Assembly: GCA_025462985.1 (NCBI GenBank)
Contig: JAOAPP010000659.1
Span: 1-5,361 of the forward strand
Length of the DNA stretch: 5,361 nt
Direction of reading: 5' to 3'
Origin: Bryobacterales bacterium
Lineage (GTDB): Bacteria; Acidobacteriota; Terriglobia; Bryobacterales; Bryobacteraceae
Shown: positions 1 to 5,361 of the stretch, one piece after another
Position numbering within the stretch: position 1 is the stretch's first letter
How the letters are laid out: each line of letters begins with the position of its first letter
The notes under the pieces: generated by a model
The model's database searches: none
Seen by the model: the letters and a program-made list of their open reading frames with translations, nothing else
Told to the model about the DNA's origin: nothing
Program-made: the position numbers and the translations under genes

Positions 1-495
1 GCAGACTTCATCTCAACGGCCACTTTGACCCCCGGTGCTGACGGTGCAACGGGCTCGAGCGGAAGCGGAACGGTCAGCCTCGACTACAACTCCGCCGCCG
101 AGATATTCACGTACACCTTGTCATGGGCGAATCTCACTGGCGACGCGACCATGGCACACATTCACCACGGGGCTCCCGGGGTGGCGGGTCCCGTCCTAAT
201 TCCTTTCTTCATGTCGCCCCTGCCCGCAACCGACTCCATCAGCGGGACGCTCTCGCAAACCGACGTCACGCCTGCCGACGGCATCGGCACCGTCGCACAA
301 GTCGCGCTAGCTATCCAAGCCGGCGACGCCTACGTGAACATACACACAGGGGCGTATCCTGCCGGCGAATTGCGCGGGCAGCTTGCAGTGACGTCCAGCG
401 CCACTCCCGAACCCTCTACCACCGGTCTGTTGTTGCTTTCATTGACCGGAACAGCGGGTTTCGTCTTCATTCGCCGTCGCGCCCGGTCGAACTGA
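1..495 (+). CDS. CHRD-domain exported protein with PEP-CTERM sorting signal (5' partial)
   Basis: The frame is open from the first base of the window and ends at TGA 493-495, giving 164 visible residues. A TTG at 25-27 could be read as a start, but codons before it continue the same domain, so the gene almost certainly begins upstream, and probably only the export signal is missing. Residues about 3-128 match the CHRD domain (named after chordin): a beta-rich stretch, the AHIHHG histidine cluster at 52-57, and the closing NIHTGAYPAGELRGQL block at 113-128. Next come a short Ser/Thr/Ala linker, the PEP motif at 136-138, a hydrophobic segment at about 139-157 and a terminal Arg cluster (158-160, 162). 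That order is the PEP-CTERM signal, which exosortase systems recognise for processing at the membrane, so the product is probably exported and surface-associated. CHRD's molecular role in bacteria is not well established. The gene converges on lon and no exosortase gene is visible here. Confidence 0.88.
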   Translation, partial: ADFISTATLTPGADGATGSSGSGTVSLDYNSAAEIFTYTLSWANLTGDATMAHIHHGAPGVAGPVLIPFFMSPLPATDSISGTLSQTDVTPADGIGTVAQVALAIQAGDAYVNIHTGAYPAGELRGQLAVTSSATPEPSTTGLLLLSLTGTAGFVFIRRRARSN

Positions 496-511
496 ACCGG
501 AAACGCGGACC

Positions 512-543
512 AAAAAAAGGCGGACACCTGGAAGGTGTCCGCC
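512..543 (-). terminator. Rho-independent terminator of lon
   Basis: The arms 519-528 (GGCGGACACC) and 534-543 (GGTGTCCGCC) form a perfect 10-bp GC-rich stem with a 5-nt loop. Read on the minus strand, the stem is followed directly by seven T residues (518-512). It starts 31 bases after the lon stop codon. On the plus strand no T-run follows the stem, so it should stop lon transcription much better than that of the converging CHRD gene. Confidence 0.93.
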
Positions 544-574
544 GTCAAACAATTCAACTTCATTCGTGGTGTGC

Positions 575-2926
575 TTAGCTCGCCAGAGCCAGTGATCCGA
601 TCCTAAGATCCGGAATCACCAGCGCCAGCACTTCCTCTACTCGATCCACAAAGTGGAACTGCATCTCCTGCCGCACATGGTCCGGCAGTTCCCGCAGATC
701 TTTCTTATTCGCCTGCGGCAGAATCACGCGCCGAATTCCAGAGCGTCTCGCCGCCAGCACTTTTTCCTTCACGCCGCCGATAGGAAGCACCAGTCCGGTC
801 AAAGTGACCTCGCCAGTCATAGCCGTATCGCTGCGTGCTGGAAGTCCGGTATAGAGCGACGTCATCGCCGTCGTCATTGTCACACCTGCCGAAGGCCCGT
901 CTTTCGGAATGGCGCCAGCTGGCACGTGGATATGAACCAGGTTGTCCTTGATCTTTTCCGGATCAACGCCCAAGTCCGCCGCATGCGACCAGATGTAGCT
1001 TTGCGCAATCTTTGCAGATTCCTGCATGACCTCGCCGAGCTGTCCCGTGATCGTCATGCCCTTGCCGTTCGGTAGCAGGGCGCTCTCGATGTAGAGAACG
1101 TCACCGCCGCTTTCCGTCCAGGCCAGTCCGGTGGAAACACCCGGCGGCACCGTTTTGCGCATCTGCTCCGGCAGGAAGATCTCCGGCCCTAACAAATCGG
1201 TCAACGATTCCGGCGTCACGAGCACCTTCTCCGCCTTCTGTTCCGCCAACTGCAGCGTCACCTTGCGAGCGACTCTGGCAATCGCGCGTTCCAGTCTGCG
1301 AAGACCCGCTTCGCGGGTGTAGCCGCGAATCACGCCACGCAAGCCCTCGTCCGTAAACTCGAGCTCCGCTTCTGTCAATCCAGCCGCCTTCATCTGCTTC
1401 GGAATCAGGTAGCGCCGCGCAATCTGCTCTTTCTCTTCTTCGCTATATCCCGACAGCCGGATCAACTCCATGCGATCGAGTAGCGGTTGAGGAATCGTAT
1501 CCAACGCGTTGGCCGTCGTGATGAACAACACCTTCGACAAGTCAAACGCCAGATCCAGATAATTGTCGCGGAATGTCTTGTTCTGTTCCGGATCAAGCAC
1601 CTCAAGCAGGGCCGCTGCCGGATCGCCCCGGAAGTCTCGCCCCAACTTGTCGATTTCATCCAGCAACAGAACCGGGTTGCTTGCGCCCGCACGCCTCATA
1701 GCCTGCAGGAGCCGTCCGGCCATTGCGCCGATGTAAGTCCTGCGGTGTCCGCGCAGTTCCGCTTCGTCATGCATGCCACCAAGGCTGAATCGCTCGAACT
1801 TGCGACCGAGCGCCTTAGCGATCGACTGACCCAACGAAGTTTTACCCACCCCGGGAGGTCCGACGAAGCAAAGAATCGGAGCCTTTGCATCCGGATTGCG
1901 CTTCAACACGCTCAACTGCTCAAGAATGCGTTCCTTGATCTCCTTCAATCCGAAGTGATCCGCATCCAGCACCTCGCGTGCGTGAGCGATGTCTAAGTTA
2001 TCTTCCGTGAAAGTGTTCCACGGAAGATCGAGCATGAACTCCAGATACGTACGCGTGACGTGGAAGTCGGGAGCTCCGGCCGGCAGCTTCTCCAGCCGCG
2101 CCATCTCGCGCTCAAACTCTTTCTTCGCTTCTTCCGGAAGGTTAGCCTTCTCAAACCGCTCGCGCAGTAATTCGAGTTCTGCCTTCTCGCCGTCCTTCTC
2201 GCCCAACTCCTGCTGAATCGCCCGCAGTTGCTGTCTCAGAAGATACTCGCGCTGCTCCTTCGACATTTCGTCGCGAGCCGTTGAGGCAATCTTCTGTCTC
2301 AACTCCAGCACCTGGATTTCGTGGTAGAGGAAGGCGTGGATCAGTCTCAGCGCATCGGCGCGAGTCTCCGCTTCCAGCAGCTTCTGCTCCTTAGCCAGAT
2401 CCAGGCTGAAAACGCTTGCGAGCAAGTAGGCAACGCCTAGTGGGTCGTTGCTCGATGCCAGCATTCTCGTCAGCTCATTCGCCGACTGTGGTTGAGCTAG
2501 TCCGATTGCCTTTCCTGCAAGCTCCAGCAAAGCGCCCGAAAGTGCCTCCACTTCCGACCCGCCGTCTTCCGGCAGCGGCAGTGTGCGGAATTTCGCGCTA
2601 AGGAAGGATTCGCTCGAATCGAGCTTCACAACCACCACGCGCTCCACGCCGAGCACCAGGATCTCTAACATCCCCTGGCCAGAGCGTGAAGATTTTCGGA
2701 TGACTGCCTTCGTCCCGATCGTATACAGGTCATCCTGCTGCGGGACCTCCACCTGGGGGTCTCGCTGCGCAATCAGGATAATCTCTTTTTCTTCTGTCTT
2801 CAGTGCCGCTTCTACCGCTTTCACGGAACTTTCACGTCCCACTGACAGCGGTAACATCAACCCCGGAAACAGAATCGTGTTCTTTAGCGGCAATGCCGGG
2901 AGAACATTAAAATCCGTGTTTGCCAT
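575..2926 (-). CDS. lon: ATP-dependent protease Lon (LonA, S16 family)
   Basis: Lon is a cytoplasmic homo-hexameric AAA+ protease that unfolds and degrades misfolded and short-lived regulatory proteins. This 783-residue protein is complete and almost exactly E. coli Lon length. The N-terminal substrate-recognition domain covers about 8-200, followed by a charged helical, coiled-coil-like part (about 205-285). The AAA+ module has Walker A GPPGVGKTS at 356-364 (K362), pore-loop Y398 in TYIG, Walker B LLLDEIDK at 420-427 (D423, E424), sensor-1 N473, a likely arginine finger R485 and sensor-2 R543. The protease domain (about 590-775) carries the Ser-Lys dyad: S679 in KDGPSAG and K720 in GGVKEK. 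There is no membrane insertion, so it is LonA rather than membrane-bound LonB. The ATG start gives the conserved N-terminus FNVLPALPLKN and has an AGG 8 bases upstream. Terminators downstream and upstream suggest a single-gene unit. No active-site residue is missing. Confidence 0.98.
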   Translation of the reverse strand: MANTDFNVLPALPLKNTILFPGLMLPLSVGRESSVKAVEAALKTEEKEIILIAQRDPQVEVPQQDDLYTIGTKAVIRKSSRSGQGMLEILVLGVERVVVVKLDSSESFLSAKFRTLPLPEDGGSEVEALSGALLELAGKAIGLAQPQSANELTRMLASSNDPLGVAYLLASVFSLDLAKEQKLLEAETRADALRLIHAFLYHEIQVLELRQKIASTARDEMSKEQREYLLRQQLRAIQQELGEKDGEKAELELLRERFEKANLPEEAKKEFEREMARLEKLPAGAPDFHVTRTYLEFMLDLPWNTFTEDNLDIAHAREVLDADHFGLKEIKERILEQLSVLKRNPDAKAPILCFVGPPGVGKTSLGQSIAKALGRKFERFSLGGMHDEAELRGHRRTYIGAMAGRLLQAMRRAGASNPVLLLDEIDKLGRDFRGDPAAALLEVLDPEQNKTFRDNYLDLAFDLSKVLFITTANALDTIPQPLLDRMELIRLSGYSEEEKEQIARRYLIPKQMKAAGLTEAELEFTDEGLRGVIRGYTREAGLRRLERAIARVARKVTLQLAEQKAEKVLVTPESLTDLLGPEIFLPEQMRKTVPPGVSTGLAWTESGGDVLYIESALLPNGKGMTITGQLGEVMQESAKIAQSYIWSHAADLGVDPEKIKDNLVHIHVPAGAIPKDGPSAGVTMTTAMTSLYTGLPARSDTAMTGEVTLTGLVLPIGGVKEKVLAARRSGIRRVILPQANKKDLRELPDHVRQEMQFHFVDRVEEVLALVIPDLRIGSLALAS

Positions 2927-2937
2927 TATTCTTACCT
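2927..2937 (-). promoter_or_regulatory. lon ribosome binding site
   Basis: On the minus strand AGGTAAGAATA precedes the ATG at 2926-2924. The AGG core (2937-2935) sits 8 bases before the start, a normal Shine-Dalgarno spacing, and supports this start codon over internal ones. Confidence 0.7.
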
Positions 2938-2947
2938 GTCACTTCGA

Positions 2948-2991
2948 TGCACCATCACAGCCGAAAGCTGCGATTTCTTGCGTCTGGTGCA
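2948..2991 (-). repeat. Inverted repeat in the lon leader
   Basis: TGCACCA at 2948-2954 and TGGTGCA at 2985-2991 are perfect 7-base inverted copies separated by 30 bases. Between them lies a smaller CAGC/GCTG pair (2958-2961 and 2967-2970) with a 5-base loop. The element sits 22-65 bases upstream of the lon start, between the htrA terminator and the lon ribosome binding site. It may be a leader-RNA fold or a spaced operator; it could also be chance. No convincing -35/-10 pair was found here. Confidence 0.35.
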
Positions 2992-3010
2992 CTCACGTTT
3001 GCAAGGCTCC

Positions 3011-3047
3011 AAAAAAAACCCGGACGGTGCTGCTCCACCATCCGGGT
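3011..3047 (-). terminator. Rho-independent terminator downstream of htrA
   Basis: The arms 3018-3029 and 3036-3047 pair over 12 positions around a 6-base loop. On the minus-strand transcript the stem is continuous, with one U-G wobble (3040/3025); on the plus strand the same pair is a C-A mismatch. Minus-strand T residues run from 3018 to 3011, right after the stem. The terminator ends about 100 bases beyond the htrA stop and separates htrA from lon. Confidence 0.92.
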
Positions 3048-3101
3048 CTCGTTTAGTTCTCGTATCAGCGGGACTTCACCACTAAATACGTTTAAACCCT
3101 T

Positions 3102-3148
3102 GCCGAAGTTCCAGGGCCGGCGAAATTAAATTGCCGGCCCTCTTCGGC
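3102..3148 (-). repeat. Bulged inverted repeat directly after the htrA stop codon
   Basis: The outer arms 3102-3108 (GCCGAAG) and 3142-3148 (CTTCGGC) and the inner arms 3113-3121 (AGGGCCGGC) and 3133-3141 (GCCGGCCCT) are perfect complements. The fold is a 7-bp plus 9-bp stem with a 4-base bulge (3109-3112) on one side and an 11-base AT-rich loop. It abuts the htrA stop (TAA, 3151-3149). No T-run follows it on the minus strand, so it is not a standard terminator; a 3'-end stabilising hairpin or a processing site is possible. Confidence 0.7.
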
Positions 3149-4687
3149 TTACTTGGCTGGAACTACCAGGAATCGGGTGAAACCGCCATGATTAACGGTC
3201 ACCAGGACTGATTTGCCTTGTGCCCCGTTAATCAATTGGGTGAAATCCTGGACGCTCGCGACCGGCTTCCGGTCCACGCCCGTGATTACGTCCCCTTGAC
3301 CGATTCCACTCCCGGCAGCAGCGCTCCCCTGGTCGACGTCGGTCACGATGACGCCCTTGGTCGTTGGGGGAACATTTACCTGCTGCGCCAGCTCCGGAGT
3401 GAGAGGCTCAACCGTGATTCCTCTGGCGGACGTGTTGCCGCCACTGTCGTTCTCATCGGAGCCGTTGTCCCTTCCCTGGCCACGCTTGCCTTCGGCCCAT
3501 TCAAGACCCGTCGGACGTTGTCCCAGCGTGACACTGAGCTTCTGAGGCTGACCATTGCGAACCACATCAAGGTTCACCGTCTCGCCCGGAGCATGCTGGG
3601 TTACGGCGAGGGTCAACTCGGTTGAATCCTGTACTTTGGCGCCGTTAATCGCCGTGATCACGTCGCCCGTCTTCAAACCGGCCTTCTCACCAGGACCCCC
3701 CGGAGATATGTCCGTAACCACTGCTCCGTGCGTATCCTTCAGTCCGAACTGTTGCGCCAGTTCCGGGCTCAACGCCTGCAGGGTCACGCCGATATAACCG
3801 CGCGATACCTTGCCGGTCTTGATGATCTGGTCCATTACGCTCCTGGCCAGATTCACCGGGACCGCGAAGCCGATGCCGATGTTGCCAGCCTCACCGCCGA
3901 AGCCGCTGCTCCCGCTGATGATGGCGGTGTTCATGCCGATCAGTTGGCCTTTGGCATTAATCAGAGCCCCTCCCGAGTTGCCCGGGTTGATCGCCGCATC
4001 GGTCTGAATGACGTTCTGGATGTGTCCCTGACCTTCCAGGCTGCGGCCTTTGGCGCTCACAATGCCCATCGTCACTGTATGGTCGTAGCCAAACGGATTT
4101 CCGATCGCAAAGCAAAGATCGCCCACTCGGGCCGCATCGGAGTTACCGAGCGGCAACGCCGGCAGATCGCCAGCGTCGATCTTTACAATCGCGACATCTG
4201 TTTGTGGGTCCGCGCCGACGACCTTGGCCGTAAACTCGCGTTTGTCGAGCAGCGTGACCTTCACTGTCGTAGCCTTCTCGACTACGTGGCTATTCGTCAG
4301 AATATATCCGGCGGGATTGATGACCACGCCCGAGCCGAGACCTGACTGTCGTTCCGCCCGCGGCCGGCCGTTGCCGTTGCCGCCGAAAAACTGCCGGAAA
4401 AACGGATCGGCCGAAAACGGATTCTGTCCCTGTTGCTCGGACGCCTTCACGACGCGCGTCGATTGAATGTTGACCACCGATGGCGACGCCTTTTCTATAA
4501 TGTCGGCGAAGGAGTTCGATAGTCCTTCCACTTGCCTTGTGGCCGTGTCCGCTCGTGCCGTCACATATACGGGCGAGTTACTTGTGTGGTTCGCCACTGC
4601 GAACGCCGCGATCAAGCCACCGCCGATCGAAGCCGCTAACAGCGTGAGAATTGCTGTCGAGCGACGAAATTGAACTGTGTTTGACAT
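3149..4687 (-). CDS. Do/HtrA-family periplasmic serine endopeptidase with two PDZ domains
   Basis: This family (DegP/DegQ-like, MEROPS S1C) degrades or chaperones damaged proteins on the outer side of the inner membrane. The 512-residue protein is complete. A hydrophobic segment at 11-32 after a short Arg-containing N-terminus is a signal peptide or membrane anchor; A30-V31-A32 would allow signal peptidase cleavage, so anchoring is uncertain. The trypsin-like domain (about 60-290) has the full triad: H134 in TNSHVV, D164 in QTDVAIVK and S238 in GNSGG. The LA-loop region contains the family motif DPFFRQFFG (94-102). PDZ1 spans about 295-388, a Gly/Asp/Asn/Ser-rich linker about 392-420, and PDZ2 about 421-510. 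Two PDZ domains fit the Do type rather than one-PDZ DegS. The ATG start is supported by GGAAGG upstream. It lies 107 bases after clpB with no terminator between. DegP and DegQ cannot be told apart from sequence alone, so no symbol is given. Confidence 0.96.
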   Translation of the reverse strand: MSNTVQFRRSTAILTLLAASIGGGLIAAFAVANHTSNSPVYVTARADTATRQVEGLSNSFADIIEKASPSVVNIQSTRVVKASEQQGQNPFSADPFFRQFFGGNGNGRPRAERQSGLGSGVVINPAGYILTNSHVVEKATTVKVTLLDKREFTAKVVGADPQTDVAIVKIDAGDLPALPLGNSDAARVGDLCFAIGNPFGYDHTVTMGIVSAKGRSLEGQGHIQNVIQTDAAINPGNSGGALINAKGQLIGMNTAIISGSSGFGGEAGNIGIGFAVPVNLARSVMDQIIKTGKVSRGYIGVTLQALSPELAQQFGLKDTHGAVVTDISPGGPGEKAGLKTGDVITAINGAKVQDSTELTLAVTQHAPGETVNLDVVRNGQPQKLSVTLGQRPTGLEWAEGKRGQGRDNGSDENDSGGNTSARGITVEPLTPELAQQVNVPPTTKGVIVTDVDQGSAAAGSGIGQGDVITGVDRKPVASVQDFTQLINGAQGKSVLVTVNHGGFTRFLVVPAK

Positions 4688-4696
4688 CTACTCAAA

Positions 4697-4704
4697 CCTT
4701 CCTT
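4697..4704 (-). promoter_or_regulatory. htrA ribosome binding site
   Basis: The minus strand reads AAGGAAGG ending 9 bases before the ATG at 4687-4685. This purine-rich Shine-Dalgarno sequence supports the chosen start, which also places the hydrophobic export segment at the correct distance from the N-terminus. Confidence 0.75.
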
Positions 4705-4759
4705 TGGCGGCTCAATGCTATTTGGTGGCCGCACCCTTTCTTTGTGTTTGACGCAGTAG

Positions 4760-4772
4760 ATCGAATTTCGAT
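4760..4772. repeat. 13-bp palindrome in the clpB-htrA gap
   Basis: ATCGAA and TTCGAT flank a single central base, a perfect 6+1+6 palindrome 73-85 bases upstream of the htrA start. It is too tight to form a stable RNA hairpin, so if functional it would be a dimeric DNA-binding site. Chance is a real alternative. The remaining bases of this 107-bp gap show no clear promoter and no terminator. Confidence 0.3.
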
Positions 4773-4794
4773 TCCTGTGCAACACGCAGCCGGA

Positions 4795-5361
4795 TCAAAC
4801 CCCGACTGCGCTCTCGCTCCTTGTTTGTTGCACGTCGAACCGAAGCTCGGGCTTATCCCCATCCTGATCTACAAAGATGGTTTGGCCCCCGCGGACCTCC
4901 CCGCTCAAGATCTTCTTGGCTAGCGGAGTCTCCACTTCGCGCTGTATCGCACGCTTCAGCGGTCTGGCGCCGTAGTTGGGATCGTAGCCTTCCCGAACCA
5001 GCAAAGTCCGTGCCGCATCCGTCAGTTCCAGAGCGATGTGCCGCTCCTGGAGTCTTGCCCGTAGGCCAGCAAGCTGGATATCCACGATTTTTTTCAACTG
5101 TTCTTCACTCAGAGAGTGGAAAACGATAATCTCATCCAGCCGGTTCAGGAACTCTGGCCGGAACGCCTGCCGCAGTTCACTGAGTACGGCTTCTTTCATG
5201 CGGCGATATCCATCACCGTCGAAAGTGCCCCTGTACTCCAAAATCCGATGACTGCCGATATTCGAGGTCATAACAACGATGACGTTTTTGAAGTCAACCG
5301 TCCGTCCCTGTCCATCGGTTAGCCTCCCGTCGTCCAAAACCTGCAACAGCGCGTTGAATAC
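4795..5361 (-). CDS. clpB: ATP-dependent disaggregase ClpB, C-terminal part (5' truncated by window edge)
   Basis: ClpB is a hexameric Hsp100 AAA+ chaperone that, with DnaK, threads polypeptides out of cytoplasmic aggregates. The 188 visible residues are the end of the second AAA+ domain (D2), and the frame is open to the right edge, so the TTG at 5346 is an internal Leu codon, not a start. The fragment opens at [20 protein letters not shown], just after where Walker B would lie. It then has sensor-1 N34 (MTSNIGS), the arginine finger R74 in [11 protein letters not shown], and the sensor-2 GARPLKRAI motif (R133) of the C-terminal subdomain. The [17 protein letters not shown] wording and the plain C-terminus point to ClpB rather than ClpA or ClpC. 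Walker A, D1, the middle coiled coil and the N-domain lie outside the window. The gene ends at TGA 4797-4795, upstream of htrA on the same strand. Confidence 0.95.
   Translation of the reverse strand, partial: VFNALLQVLDDGRLTDGQGRTVDFKNVIVVMTSNIGSHRILEYRGTFDGDGYRRMKEAVLSELRQAFRPEFLNRLDEIIVFHSLSEEQLKKIVDIQLAGLRARLQERHIALELTDAARTLLVREGYDPNYGARPLKRAIQREVETPLAKKILSGEVRGGQTIFVDQDGDKPELRFDVQQTRSESAVGV

Noticed and set aside
123..578. Arg/His-rich 151-codon plus-strand open frame overlapping the CHRD gene
   Set aside because: It is an out-of-frame reading of the CHRD/PEP-CTERM gene, and the biased composition is expected for a shifted frame in GC-rich DNA.
1487..1996. 169-codon plus-strand open frame inside lon
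   Set aside because: It is antisense to the Lon AAA+ region, with low-complexity composition typical of a shadow frame and no family resemblance.
2987..2997. CIRCE-like half site (minus strand GAGTGC) upstream of lon
   Set aside because: The partner half TTAGCACTC at the required 9-base spacing is absent, so HrcA control is not supported.
2992..3010. Possible lon -35 box TTGCAA on the minus strand
   Set aside because: No acceptable -10 hexamer lies 16-18 bases downstream, and no sigma-32-like CCCCAT motif is present.
2583..3056. 157-codon plus-strand open frame across the lon start and the intergenic region
   Set aside because: Most of it is antisense to the lon 5' end and the rest runs through the lon leader and the htrA terminator, which makes a real protein unlikely.
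3090..3097. GTTTAAAC 8-base palindrome after htrA
   Set aside because: A single short AT-rich palindrome with no second copy or context pointing to a function.
3728..4345. 205-codon plus-strand open frame inside htrA
   Set aside because: It lies entirely opposite htrA, whose catalytic motifs are intact; the product has no recognisable domain and no convincing ribosome binding site. It is an antisense shadow of coding sequence.
5344..5346. TTG as a start codon of a short ClpB-like protein
   Set aside because: The same frame continues upstream to the window edge with conserved ClpB residues (VFNAL), so this codon is internal to a truncated gene.

Overview
The window carries part of a chromosomal protein quality-control locus from a moderately GC-rich Gram-negative-type bacterium. 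Three genes lie on the minus strand, in transcription order: the 3' end of clpB (ATP-dependent disaggregase), a complete Do/HtrA-family periplasmic serine protease, and a complete ATP-dependent protease lon. On the plus strand, converging on lon, is the 3' part of a gene for a secreted CHRD-domain protein with a C-terminal PEP-CTERM sorting signal. A PEP-CTERM protein, a two-PDZ HtrA with an N-terminal membrane segment and an E. coli-sized LonA suit a diderm environmental bacterium. The style of the proteins suggests Acidobacteriota, but this is an impression and could not be tested by a search.

Layout: 1-495 (+) CHRD/PEP-CTERM protein, 5'-truncated by the window edge. 496-574 is a short convergent gap holding a textbook intrinsic terminator for lon (perfect 10-bp stem plus T-run on the minus strand). 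575-2926 (-) lon. 2927-3148 is a 222-bp gap holding the lon leader (good ribosome binding site, a 7-bp inverted repeat), the htrA intrinsic terminator and a second bulged hairpin immediately after the htrA stop. 3149-4687 (-) htrA. 4688-4794 is a 107-bp gap with an htrA ribosome binding site and a 13-bp palindrome but no terminator. 4795-5361 (-) is the clpB C-terminus, cut by the right edge.

The three minus-strand products would work in different compartments on the same problem: ClpB pulls proteins out of cytoplasmic aggregates, Lon degrades misfolded cytoplasmic proteins, and HtrA degrades or refolds damaged proteins beyond the inner membrane. No terminator is visible between clpB and htrA, so read-through is possible; the htrA terminator isolates lon as its own unit. 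I saw no convincing promoter, CIRCE element or sigma-32-type heat-shock promoter.

All recognised genes belong to known families with intact active sites, and no mobile element, CRISPR array, tRNA or rRNA was seen. I found no sign of an undescribed system. The most distinctive points are the gene clustering and the structured non-coding stretches around htrA and lon.
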